DNA of 17,303 nucleotides from JBBDWJ01 sp040902925. GTDB lineage: Bacteria > Acidobacteriota > Terriglobia > Bryobacterales > UBA6623. The notes under the pieces were generated by a model that searched no databases, was not told the DNA's origin, and worked only from the letters and a program-made list of their open reading frames with translations. Both the position numbers and the translations under genes were made by a program. Below, piece after piece: positions 1 through 7,690 of the stretch; position 1 is the first letter of the stretch, and the number at the start of each line of letters is the position of its first letter. The stretch spans positions 1-17,303 of the forward strand of contig JBBDWJ010000245.1 in the NCBI GenBank assembly GCA_040902925.1. Reading direction: 5' to 3'.

Positions 1-53
1 TGTAACTCAGCTTTTCTGCCCGCTTTGCGCAGAAGTCAAATGTAGAGGTACTA

Positions 54-95
54 ACCCCTGACACCCGACACCCGACCCCTGACACCTGACCCCTG
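54..95. repeat. Degenerate short tandem repeat (CCTGACACC/CCCGACCC type)
   Basis: This is a run of imperfect 5- to 9-base units built from TGACACC, CGACACC and TGACCCC, with no stable reading frame. It ends about 50 bases before the fadN-like gene. It looks like a slipped-strand intergenic repeat. A CTGACC inside it (86-91) could serve as a -35 box for the downstream gene. Confidence 0.6.
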
Positions 96-113
96 CCGCA
101 ACTCCGTTATGCT
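86..113 (+). promoter_or_regulatory. Possible promoter of the fadN-like gene
   Basis: CTGACC (86-91) and TATGCT (108-113) are separated by 16 bases, a fair but imperfect sigma70-type match. Transcription would begin near 120, leaving a leader of about 25 bases that holds the ribosome binding site GGGAG (132-136), 9 bases before the ATG. The -35 lies inside the degenerate repeat, so repeat slippage could change promoter strength. This is inference from two hexamers only. Confidence 0.3.
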
Positions 114-145
114 AAGGTCGCATATTTGCTTGGGAGTACTAACGA

Positions 146-2506
146 ATGCGGAGCGAGGTCAAGACGGCGGCGGTTCTGGGCGCGGGGACCATGGGGTCCC
201 GCATTGCGGCGCATCTGGCCAACGCCGGGGTCAACTGCCTGCTGCTCGACCTGCCCGGTGAGGCCTCCAACCCCGCCGGCCGCAACGCCACCGTCGCCGC
301 CGCGCGGACAACGCTCGAAAAATCGCGCCCGCCTGCCTACTTCACCCCTGAGGTCGCCCGCCGCATCCAGGCCGGCAATTTTTCCGACCACCTGGAGCGC
401 ATCAGCGCCGCCGATTGGATCATCGAAGCCGTCGTCGAAAATTTTGACGTCAAGCGCGAGCTGCTGCGCCGCGTCGATAAATACCGCAAACCCGGCACGC
501 TCGTCAGCTCGAACACTTCCGGGCTGCCGATCGCCAGCCTCGCCGAGGGCCTTTCCGAAGATTTCCGGCGTCATTGGCTCGGGACGCATTTCTTCAACCC
601 GCCCCGCCACATGCGGCTGGTCGAGCTGATCCCGACGCCTCAAACGGACCCCGAAGTTGTCCGTTTCGTCGCCGATTTCTGCGATCAGCGGCTCGGCAAG
701 GTCGTCGTCTACGCCAAGGACCGCCCGAATTTCATCGCCAACCGCATCTTCCTGTTCGCCTTCATGCACACGCTCCAAGTGATGCAACAGCACGAGCTCG
801 CGGTGCAGGAAGTCGACGCCCTCAGCGGCCCGCTGATCGGACGCCCTCGCATGGCGACCTTCCGCCTCGCCGATTTCACCGGCGTCGACGTCTGCCTGTT
901 CGTCGCCGAAACGCTTTACCGGCTCGTGCCCGACGACGAAAAGCGCGACGTCTATCAGCCGCCGCAGTTCCTGCGCGACATGGTCGGCAAAGGCATGGCC
1001 GGAGACAAAGCCGGCCAGGGCTTTTACAAAAAAGCAGCAGGCGGATCGTCAGAGCGGCTGGCGCTCGACCTGCGGACGATGACCTATCGCCCGGCTAAGA
1101 AATCCTACTTTGCCGCGGTCGAGAAGGCGCAGAAACTTAGCGACCTGGGCGAGCGCATCCGTTTTTTGATCGATTCCGACGACCCGGCTGGGCGCTTTAT
1201 CTGGGAAACGCTGAGCGAATTGTTCCTCTATACCGCCGCGCGAATCCCGGAAATCACCGACGACATCGTCAGCGTCGACACCGTGCTCAAAGCGGGCTTC
1301 AACTGGCAGGCGGGTCTTTTCGAAATCTGGACGATGCTCGGGGTCGAGAAAACCGCCGAGCGGATGCGCAACGAAGGCAAACATCTGCCGCCGCTGGTCG
1401 AGCAGGTGCTCGCTTCACCCGAAAAATCGTTCTACGCCGAACGCGACAACCGGCGCACGTTTTTCGACTTGGCGTCGAACGCCCAAAAGGCGATCGAAGA
1501 CCCGCCCGGCGTCCTGCGGCTCGACACCGTTCGCCGTCAGAAGGCGGCGGTGAAATCGAATCGCGGCGCGAGCTTGTGGGACCTCGGCGACGGCGTCGCG
1601 CTGCTCGAGTTTCACTCCAAAGCCAACTCGCTCGATCAGACCGTGTTCCACATGATCGAGCAGTCCGTGCGCGAAGTGGAAGCCAATTTCGCGTCGCTGG
1701 TGATCGGGAATGAAGGCGAACATTTTTGCGTCGGCGCGAACCTCTACCTGCTGCTGGAGCTGAGCCGCGCGGGCAAATGGGACGAGCTGTCGCGGGAAAT
1801 TACGCACATCCAGGAGCTGTTCCGCTCGCTGCGCCGCTGCCGCAAACCGGTCGTGGCCGCGGTGTTCGGCCAAACGCTCGCCGGAGGCTGCGAATTGGCG
1901 CTGCGATGCGGCCGCGTGCAAGCCGCCGCGGAAACCTACATGGGCCTGGTCGAAACCGGAGCCGGGCTCGTGCCCGCGGCGGGCGGCTGCACCGAAATGC
2001 TGCGCCGTCATACCGCGGGACTGACAATCGAAGACGATCTGACCAGCCCCACCCAAGCCGTGTTCGAGCTGATTGGCATGGCGAAGGTCTCCGGCAGCGC
2101 CGCCGAAGCGCGCCAGTCGCGCTACCTGCGATCGAGCGACGGCATGACGATGAACCGCGACCGGCTTATCGCTGAAGCGAAGCAAGCTGCCCAAGCGATG
2201 GCTGCTGGCGGATATCAACCTGCGTCCGAAGGAGAGATTCCCGTCGGCGGCAGCGGCGTTCTGGCGGTTTTGGAGCTGGGCCTTTATCTGATGCGAGAGG
2301 CGGAATATATATCCGATTTCGATGTCGTTATCGGCAAGAAACTAGCCCACATTTTAAGCGGCGGACGCCTGTCGCAGCCGAGTCTGGTTTCCGAAGAGTA
2401 CTTGCTGAATCTCGAAAAAGAAGCCTTCCTAAGTCTCTGCGGCGAAGCAAAAACCCACCAGCGGATTGAGCACCTACTCAAGACAGGGAAGCCGCTGCGA
2501 AATTAG
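146..2506 (+). CDS. fadN: 3-hydroxyacyl-CoA dehydrogenase / enoyl-CoA hydratase fusion (FadN-like)
   Basis: Bifunctional beta-oxidation enzyme, 786 residues: it would hydrate trans-2-enoyl-CoA and oxidise the L-3-hydroxyacyl-CoA with NAD+ in the cytoplasm. The dehydrogenase comes first and the hydratase second, the FadN (YusL) order and the reverse of FadB. Residues 12-17 form the GAGTMG dinucleotide-binding loop. The dehydrogenase catalytic set is visible as Ser125 (NTS), His148 (HFFNP), Glu160 and Asn199. Dehydrogenase C-terminal segments cover about 195-400. The hydratase core is about 485-680, with both catalytic glutamates: Glu583 (GGCEL) and Glu603 (GLVE), 20 apart as in mitochondrial crotonase. 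A helical tail follows. The ATG has GGGAG 9 bases upstream. The thiolase and acyl-CoA dehydrogenase that often accompany fadN are absent: the next gene is convergent. Both active sites look intact. The gene symbol rests on domain order. Confidence 0.93.
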   Translation: MRSEVKTAAVLGAGTMGSRIAAHLANAGVNCLLLDLPGEASNPAGRNATVAAARTTLEKSRPPAYFTPEVARRIQAGNFSDHLERISAADWIIEAVVENFDVKRELLRRVDKYRKPGTLVSSNTSGLPIASLAEGLSEDFRRHWLGTHFFNPPRHMRLVELIPTPQTDPEVVRFVADFCDQRLGKVVVYAKDRPNFIANRIFLFAFMHTLQVMQQHELAVQEVDALSGPLIGRPRMATFRLADFTGVDVCLFVAETLYRLVPDDEKRDVYQPPQFLRDMVGKGMAGDKAGQGFYKKAAGGSSERLALDLRTMTYRPAKKSYFAAVEKAQKLSDLGERIRFLIDSDDPAGRFIWETLSELFLYTAARIPEITDDIVSVDTVLKAGFNWQAGLFEIWTMLGVEKTAERMRNEGKHLPPLVEQVLASPEKSFYAERDNRRTFFDLASNAQKAIEDPPGVLRLDTVRRQKAAVKSNRGASLWDLGDGVALLEFHSKANSLDQTVFHMIEQSVREVEANFASLVIGNEGEHFCVGANLYLLLELSRAGKWDELSREITHIQELFRSLRRCRKPVVAAVFGQTLAGGCELALRCGRVQAAAETYMGLVETGAGLVPAAGGCTEMLRRHTAGLTIEDDLTSPTQAVFELIGMAKVSGSAAEARQSRYLRSSDGMTMNRDRLIAEAKQAAQAMAAGGYQPASEGEIPVGGSGVLAVLELGLYLMREAEYISDFDVVIGKKLAHILSGGRLSQPSLVSEEYLLNLEKEAFLSLCGEAKTHQRIEHLLKTGKPLRN

Positions 2507-2570
2507 CCGGTTGGGCGCGGCGTGTCGCGCGCCCCTGCCTGCCTGGCGGCGTGAAACTCGGGCCAGCGGT

Positions 2571-2590
2571 GGGCTAGTGTGGGCTAGTGT
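2571..2590. repeat. Perfect 10-base tandem duplication GGGCTAGTGT
   Basis: GGGCTAGTGT occurs twice back to back in the short gap between the convergent fadN-like and ExeA-like genes. The second copy supplies the TAG stop codon of the minus-strand ATPase (bases 2584-2586 read in reverse complement). A duplication here would fix where that reading frame ends. Confidence 0.7.
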
Positions 2591-3777
2591 CGCGATCGCC
2601 GGCCAAATCTGCCGCGGCCTGTGGACGGCCGGGGCCGCGACCGTTCCCGGAGTGGAATACCACCGGAGAGGAAATCGGCCGGTTGCTGCTGCTCGTTCGT
2701 CTCGGGCCGTTCGTACTGCTCGTGGACGGCCAGTTCGGTGGCCGTGTCGGCGCCATGGTACGCGCCTTCCTCCAAGCTCGCCGGGCGATCGCCGCCGCCT
2801 GCTTCCACGTCATATTGCAGTGCCGCCCGCCGCGCCATCCCGGCGGCGACGCGCTCGCTAGGCAAGACGGGTCTGCGGCGGAGAGCGAATGGCAATTGGC
2901 CCAGGCCCGAGACCAAAGCCGCCTCCGGCGTGGACTGCGCGTAAGGGCGTGTTGGCTCCTGCTGCGCAAACTCGATATCGAGGCGCATTTCCTCTCCCGC
3001 CTCCCACACCGATTCTTCGGAGACTCGCGACTCCTCTTCGGCGCACGCCAGCATCATCGCGTTGTGGCAGAGGTGGTTGATGTTGCGCGGAATTCCCTGG
3101 CTCAGGTACGCGGCCACTTCCAACGCATCGCTGCGAAACACGGGCTCGCTGCGGCCGGCAACCTGCAGGCGGTGCGCCACATATTTGCGGACACCGCCTT
3201 CATCGAACGGCTTGATGTGGGTCATCACGCCGATGCGCTGCCGCAGCGCTTGCAGCTCCGGAAAGCGAATCGCGTGGGCCAAGCTGGGGTGCCCGGCCAG
3301 CAGAATCTCGTTGATCGGCTTGCCGCGATGGCGCAGATTGCTGATCAGGCGAAGCTGCTCCATGCTTTCGACCGAGAGCGCCTGGGCCTCGTCGACAAAC
3401 AGCACGGTCTTGCGCCCCAGATTCGCCTGCTGAACGCAGAAGCGCTCGAGCTGTTGGATCTGCTGGTAGTCGCGTTCTTCGCCGGCATCGAGGCCCAGTC
3501 CGGAAAGGATTCCGCCCATCAAGTCCACGCGCCGCCGGTAGGGGTACTCCAGGCGGCAAATCGTCGCGCGCTCTTGTACCCGCAGCAGCAAATAGTTCAC
3601 CAGCGTGGTCTTGCCCATCCCCGGCAGGGCAATGACGGCGCTGATGCCCCGCCCTTCCAGGATGCTCACGTAGAGCGACGAAATCGCCTCGCGATGCTGT
3701 TCGCCGAAGTAGGTGAACCGCGGATCGTTATCGATTCCGAACGGGCATTCCCGCAGGCCAAAATGTTCCAAATACAT
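2584..3777 (-). CDS. ExeA-family AAA ATPase (putative secretion ATPase)
   Basis: A 397-residue AAA+ ATPase of the ExeA/GspA type, which in known systems energises cell-wall-spanning secretion or polysaccharide export from the cytoplasmic face. The N-terminus (FGLRECPF, then a DPRF motif) is typical of the family. The Walker A loop is ALPGMGKT (50-57), with alanine at the usual first glycine; Lys56 and Thr57 are kept. Walker B is VLFVDE (125-130). GIPRNIN (228-234) fits the sensor-2 region. The AAA part ends near residue 265. The remaining 130 residues are low-complexity, Gln/Pro/Arg-rich and end in a strongly basic tail, with no recognised peptidoglycan-binding domain. The start is the only ATG giving the full N-terminal motif; its ribosome binding site (GGACGGA region) is weak. 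No secretion or export genes adjoin it. XrtA/PEP-CTERM-associated ATPases are close relatives, so the exact system is unknown. Confidence 0.85.
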   Translation of the reverse strand: MYLEHFGLRECPFGIDNDPRFTYFGEQHREAISSLYVSILEGRGISAVIALPGMGKTTLVNYLLLRVQERATICRLEYPYRRRVDLMGGILSGLGLDAGEERDYQQIQQLERFCVQQANLGRKTVLFVDEAQALSVESMEQLRLISNLRHRGKPINEILLAGHPSLAHAIRFPELQALRQRIGVMTHIKPFDEGGVRKYVAHRLQVAGRSEPVFRSDALEVAAYLSQGIPRNINHLCHNAMMLACAEEESRVSEESVWEAGEEMRLDIEFAQQEPTRPYAQSTPEAALVSGLGQLPFALRRRPVLPSERVAAGMARRAALQYDVEAGGGDRPASLEEGAYHGADTATELAVHEQYERPETNEQQQPADFLSGGIPLRERSRPRPSTGRGRFGRRSRH

Positions 3778-4134
3778 AGTTCCGTCCGAAGCCTACCATC
3801 GCCCGCCTGCGAACAGCCACTTCGCATTCCTACTAGTCATAGTCAGGTCTTTCACTGATAGGACTGGGCCTTGCGCACTGAGTATCGGTGCCGCGCGGCG
3901 GGTTCAAGCGGGGGCGCCTGGAGTTTGTGCGGCCGTCCGCGCCAGGAGCTACGGGCCGCTGGAGATGATGACCGGGATGGCAGTTCGCCGTCAATGCGCT
4001 ATGATGTTCCAGAATATTTGCCGTGCGGTTGGTTCCTTCGCGTTGCCCGGCGATCCCCTGACCCAGTGCGTCGCGCCTCCGCGGCAGGGCTTGAAGTGCG
4101 GACCCTCGGCTTTGGCTTTTGAGCAAAGGCTGAG
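3778..4134. other. Intergenic region between divergent genes
   Basis: This 357-base stretch separates the leftward ATPase gene from the rightward receptor gene, so it must hold both promoters. I see no convincing sigma70 pair on either strand. A TATGAT (4000-4005) lacks a matching -35. AGTCA occurs twice at 3836-3846 as a short direct repeat. The open frames here lack start signals and family motifs, so I call no gene. Confidence 0.55.
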
Positions 4135-7068
4135 GTGGCCGCGCGTTATTGCCGCCACGAAACATCCGCGATGCGCACCACCCCGGCACCTCGACCTTCG
4201 CCAGGTAGCGCGCCAGGCGCGAGTGACCGTTTTCCCGCTGACTCGTTTTCTGTTGACCTGGTTTCAGGGGCATCCGCGCGCGCGAAACGTCCGCTCCGCA
4301 TCGCCGTATGGATCATGGGCGGGCTGCTGATCGCCGCGGCCGGCAGCGCCATTCGCGCGCAGAGCTCGCGCAAATCAGCCGCAAACGGGGCGCCCGCCGT
4401 CCTCTCTGCTGATCCGTCAGGCTCTCCAGAAGCCGGTACCGGCGCCGCGCCCGACGACCCTGCGGGAAACGCCGCCGCGGTCGGCGCTGCGACTGACGCC
4501 GCGGTTGGCGCTGCGGCTGAGGCCGCGGAACTGTCGGCGGCGGGTCACCAGGAAAGCGGCGCCGCGCCCCCGCGCACCGATCTCAACCTGCTCGGCCAGG
4601 TCAACACATCCTCGGGAGAAGCCCGCCGCAACGAAAACGTGCAGATCACGCTCATCGACAACAACGTGCTCAAGGAGCTGAGCATTCGCATGGGCATCAC
4701 CGCCACGTTGGTCGAGGAGTTTTCGGCCGACCGCAACTACTTCGGCGTCGAATTCGGAGGCAATCCCTCAACGCCGCTGCACATCGCGCCATCGCCGGTT
4801 GCGGGCGTCCACGGCCGGCTGCATTTCGGCCACAACAACAGCGTCTTCAGCGCGCGCTCGTTCTTCCAAGTCGGAAGCGTCAAGCCTTCGCATGACAACA
4901 ACTACGGCTTCACGGTCGGCGTCCCGGTTCGGCCCAAGACAGCGCTCACCATCGAGGCCGGCCGGCAGAACGTGCGCGGCAGCGTCAACGGCAACGTGCT
5001 GGTGCCGCGCGCGGACGAACGCACGCCGCTGACCAACGACCCGGCGACTCGCGCGATGGTTGAGAGGATCCTCGGCGCGTATCCCGAGGAGCCGCCTAAC
5101 CGCACCGACATCGACCCGCGCGCGCTCAACACCAACGGCCCGCAACGCATCGACAACGACAACATCGGCGCGACGCTCGACCAAGCCGCCGGCGAGCGCG
5201 ACCACTTCACGCTGCAGTACCGCTTCAGCGCGCAAAGCGTCGAGGCGTTTCAACTCGTCGGCGGGCAAAACCCCGACACCACCACCAAAAGCCACCGCGC
5301 CCGCCTCACCTGGAGCCGCGCATGGTCGCCGCTCACCACGGCCGATTTCTCGATCGGCTTCAATCGCGTCGGCTCGCTGTTGGTTCCCGAAGAAACCGCG
5401 CTGGGTCCGCAGGTTCGCACCGGCTTCGCGATCGAGCCGCTGGGCCCGACTGGAGGAATCCCCATCAATCGCACCGAAAACAGCTTCCGCTACGCCGCGC
5501 GCCTGCGCCGCCTTTCCGGCAATCACACGCTAAGCGCCGGCTTCGAGCTGCTGCGCCGCCAGATCAATGGCAGTGAAACTTCGGGCCACCGCGGCACGTT
5601 TTCGTTCAGTGACGACTTCGGACGCGACTCGATCACCAACATCCGCATGGGCACGCCCAACTCCTATACGGTCGCCATCGGTGACACGCACCGCGGCTTC
5701 CGCAACTGGGACATGCAGTATTTCGTCAGCGACGAGTGGCGCGTGAACACGAACCTGACGCTCAGTCTCGGTCTGCTCTACCGCCCGATCAGCGCGCCCT
5801 ACGAAGTGAACGGACTGAGTGAAGTCCCGTTCGGCTGCGACTGCAACAATCTCGCGCCGCGTTTCGGTTTCGCTTACCGGTTAACGGATTGGAGCATCGT
5901 GCGGGCGGCGTATGGCATTCAATACGGCGAGATCTTCCCGGTCACCTTCGGACAGTCGCGCTACAACCCGCCGGCCAATGTGCGCATCTCGGTTGACGTG
6001 CCCGACCTGGTCGATCCGTTGAAAGATCTGGTGCCGGCGGACTTCGAGCCCGGCGCGCGCAGCGGCATCTTCCGATTCGCTCCCGACCTCGCCGCACCTT
6101 ATTCGCATCAATACAACTTCAGTTGGCAGATCGCACTGCCGCGAGGATGGCAGCTCGATCTGGGCTACGTCGGCAGCCGCTCGCATCGCCTGTTCGTGGT
6201 GTGGTGGCTGAATCGCGCCGTGCTGGTTCCCGGCATCGAGCCGACCAGCGACAACATCAACGACCGCCGGCCCGACCCGACTTTTTACGAGATCCGCAAT
6301 ATCGTCAACGGCTCGCGAGGTTATTTCGACGCCGCCAAAGTGACTCTTACGATTCCGAATTGGCACGGCCTTTCCGGCGAATCCTCGTACTGGTTCAGCA
6401 AGGCGATGGACCTGGGCAGCCACTACATGAACACCGCTTCGGGGCGCGATGGCCGCCTGTCGGTCAGCCCATCGGGCGAAGACGCTCAAGGCCAGATGCG
6501 CGGCCTCAGCGACTTCGACCAGCCGCACGCATTCTTGTGGCGTCTCAGCTACGACACGCCGCTGCTCGCTACGCAGCCTTCGTGGCTGCGGGCCGTGTTC
6601 GGCGGCTGGAACGTTTCGGGCGTCGCGCTGCGCAAATCGGGCACGCCGTTCCACGTCATCTCGGGCTCGGATTCTCCCGGCAACGGCAACGTCGACGGCG
6701 CCACCGAAGACCGTCCCAACATTCTCGACCCCACCATCCTGGGCCGGGCGATCGATCATCCCGACACCTCGACCGAAATGCTTCCCGTGAACGCCTTTGC
6801 CTTTATCACGCCCGAAGAGCAAACCGGCAACCTCGGCCGCAACACCTTTCGCAAAGACGGCATCTGGAACGTCAACGCCAGCCTGGCGCGAAACTGGCCG
6901 CTGGGCGGAGACCGCAGCTTGATGCTGCGGGCCGAATCGATCAACCTGCTCAACACCCCGCAATTCGCCGAGCCCGGCCTCGAGCTCACCTCACCCAACT
7001 TCGGCCAGATCACCAACACCTTGAACGACGGCCGAACCTTCCGCTTCCGATTGCAGTTTGGGTTCTGA
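4135..7068 (+). CDS. Large TonB-dependent receptor-like outer membrane protein (Oar-like)
   Basis: A 977-residue outer-membrane beta-barrel protein of the expanded acidobacterial TonB-dependent receptor group, expected to import a large ligand; the substrate is unknown. A hydrophobic export segment lies at about 56-73 (after KRPLR), with likely cleavage near Ala75. An Ala/Gly/Pro-rich linker covers about 84-147. A plug-like region follows, with the family motif FSARSFFQVG and a YGFTVG motif near 260. The rest is alternating barrel strands ending in FRFRLQFGF, with the terminal aromatic residue needed for barrel insertion. The usual N-terminal carboxypeptidase-regulatory-like domain is missing and no TonB box is recognised. 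The start is uncertain: GTG at 4135 has AAAGG 5 bases upstream, whereas ATG at 4171 has no clear binding site. Either leaves a 40- to 55-residue stretch before the hydrophobic segment, long for a signal peptide. Confidence 0.82.
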   Translation: MAARYCRHETSAMRTTPAPRPSPGSAPGASDRFPADSFSVDLVSGASARAKRPLRIAVWIMGGLLIAAAGSAIRAQSSRKSAANGAPAVLSADPSGSPEAGTGAAPDDPAGNAAAVGAATDAAVGAAAEAAELSAAGHQESGAAPPRTDLNLLGQVNTSSGEARRNENVQITLIDNNVLKELSIRMGITATLVEEFSADRNYFGVEFGGNPSTPLHIAPSPVAGVHGRLHFGHNNSVFSARSFFQVGSVKPSHDNNYGFTVGVPVRPKTALTIEAGRQNVRGSVNGNVLVPRADERTPLTNDPATRAMVERILGAYPEEPPNRTDIDPRALNTNGPQRIDNDNIGATLDQAAGERDHFTLQYRFSAQSVEAFQLVGGQNPDTTTKSHRARLTWSRAWSPLTTADFSIGFNRVGSLLVPEETALGPQVRTGFAIEPLGPTGGIPINRTENSFRYAARLRRLSGNHTLSAGFELLRRQINGSETSGHRGTFSFSDDFGRDSITNIRMGTPNSYTVAIGDTHRGFRNWDMQYFVSDEWRVNTNLTLSLGLLYRPISAPYEVNGLSEVPFGCDCNNLAPRFGFAYRLTDWSIVRAAYGIQYGEIFPVTFGQSRYNPPANVRISVDVPDLVDPLKDLVPADFEPGARSGIFRFAPDLAAPYSHQYNFSWQIALPRGWQLDLGYVGSRSHRLFVVWWLNRAVLVPGIEPTSDNINDRRPDPTFYEIRNIVNGSRGYFDAAKVTLTIPNWHGLSGESSYWFSKAMDLGSHYMNTASGRDGRLSVSPSGEDAQGQMRGLSDFDQPHAFLWRLSYDTPLLATQPSWLRAVFGGWNVSGVALRKSGTPFHVISGSDSPGNGNVDGATEDRPNILDPTILGRAIDHPDTSTEMLPVNAFAFITPEEQTGNLGRNTFRKDGIWNVNASLARNWPLGGDRSLMLRAESINLLNTPQFAEPGLELTSPNFGQITNTLNDGRTFRFRLQFGF

Positions 7069-7104
7069 GCCGCCACAAGAACTCCGTTCGCGGCATCAGG
7101 CCTG

Positions 7105-7144
7105 GCGGCTTTTTGACAGACTATGCGGCGTTTTGACAGACTAT
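7105..7144 (+). repeat. 20-base tandem duplication carrying a -35 box
   Basis: Two adjacent 20-base copies (7105-7124 and 7125-7144) differ only at position 6 (T versus G). Each contains TTTTGACAGACTAT, and thus a perfect TTGACA. Only the second TTGACA is correctly spaced from the -10 box, so the first looks like a duplicated, idle -35 or an extra protein-binding half-site. Confidence 0.85.
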
Positions 7145-7162
7145 AACGCAATAAACTATACT
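7133..7162 (+). promoter_or_regulatory. Sigma70-type promoter of the first PadR-ADOP operon
   Basis: TTGACA (7133-7138) and TATACT (7157-7162) are 18 bases apart, a near-consensus vegetative promoter. The expected start is around 7169, only about 14 bases before the ATG at 7183. No Shine-Dalgarno sequence fits in that leader, so the message may be nearly leaderless. Confidence 0.7.
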
Positions 7163-7176
7163 CGATAGCGGTATAG
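7156..7176 (+). promoter_or_regulatory. Operator-like palindrome over the -10 box (probable PadR site)
   Basis: CTATAC (7156-7161) and GTATAG (7171-7176) form a perfect inverted repeat with a 9-base spacer. It covers the -10 and the expected start site, just upstream of the PadR start codon. PadR proteins commonly repress their own operons through such dyads. Related ACTAT words recur at 7120 and 7140. Binding by this PadR is inferred from position. Confidence 0.55.
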
Positions 7177-7182
7177 ATTGCG

Positions 7183-7545
7183 ATGCCCAAAGACCAGGCC
7201 GATCCGGATTCCTTGCTGCCGCTGCCAACCGCCGTGTTTCACATCCTTGTCGCGCTGGCCGATGGCGACCGCCATGGCTACTCGATCATGCAGGATGTCG
7301 CGGCTCGAACCAACGGCAAGGTCCACCTGAGCGCCGGCACGTTGTACAGCTCGATTCGCCGCATGCTCGAGCAGGGCCTGGTGGAGGAGCTGAGGGATAG
7401 CCCCGACCCGGAGAGCCAGGACGAGCGCCGCCGCTACTATCGCTTGACACGATTCGGCCGCCGCGTGGCTGCCGCCGACGCCAAGCGTTTGAGCGATCTG
7501 CTGAGTCAGGCCCGGGCGACAGGTTTGATTCCCAAAAAGTTGTAG
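7183..7545 (+). CDS. PadR family transcriptional regulator
   Basis: A 120-residue PadR repressor. The winged helix lies at about 16-72, with the family pattern LVALADGDRHGYSIMQDV, then LSAGTLYSSIRRMLEQGLVEE. The RRRYYRLTRFGRR wing and a C-terminal dimerisation helix follow. PadR proteins usually bind a small hydrophobic or cell-envelope-active ligand and release the promoter of a neighbouring transporter. The gene starts at ATG 7183 downstream of a strong promoter and a CTATAC/GTATAG palindrome. The next coding sequence begins 4 bases after its stop, so the pair is one operon. It differs clearly from the second PadR in the window: it is longer and its N-terminus lacks the PGTLDMLIL motif. Confidence 0.93.
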   Translation: MPKDQADPDSLLPLPTAVFHILVALADGDRHGYSIMQDVAARTNGKVHLSAGTLYSSIRRMLEQGLVEELRDSPDPESQDERRRYYRLTRFGRRVAAADAKRLSDLLSQARATGLIPKKL

Positions 7546-7549
7546 CCCC

Positions 7550-7690
7550 ATGCTGCCCATTGGCTTCTACCGCGCGCTGCTGTGGTGTTACCCGGCGCCG
7601 TTCCGCCGCGAGTATGGCGCGGAAATGTCGTGCGCCTTCGCCGAGCAGGTGCGCGGCGGCGCGGGGCCTGGTGGGCCGAGGCGTCGATCT
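7550..7690 (+). pseudogene. Out-of-frame N-terminal prefix of the first ADOP permease
   Basis: From ATG 7550, 4 bases after the PadR stop, this frame encodes FYRALLWCYPAPFRREYG followed by AEMSCAFAEQ. This is the cytoplasmic prefix domain seen at the start of many ADOP permeases (a YP..FR..YG.EM pattern). The match stops near 7660-7690 and resumes in the next frame with WFRALADLLYIAPKEHL, the end of the same domain. The ancestral gene therefore started here and has lost one base or gained two, probably around the G-runs at 7663-7666 or 7673-7675. Read on, this frame runs to a stop at 7748-7750. It could be a true mutation, programmed -1 frameshifting or a sequencing error. Confidence 0.75.

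Noticed and set aside
2587..3858. 423-codon open frame on the plus strand
   Set aside because: It is antisense to the ExeA-type ATPase, whose Walker A, Walker B and sensor motifs are clear; the plus-strand product shows no family motif and comes from GC-rich codon bias.
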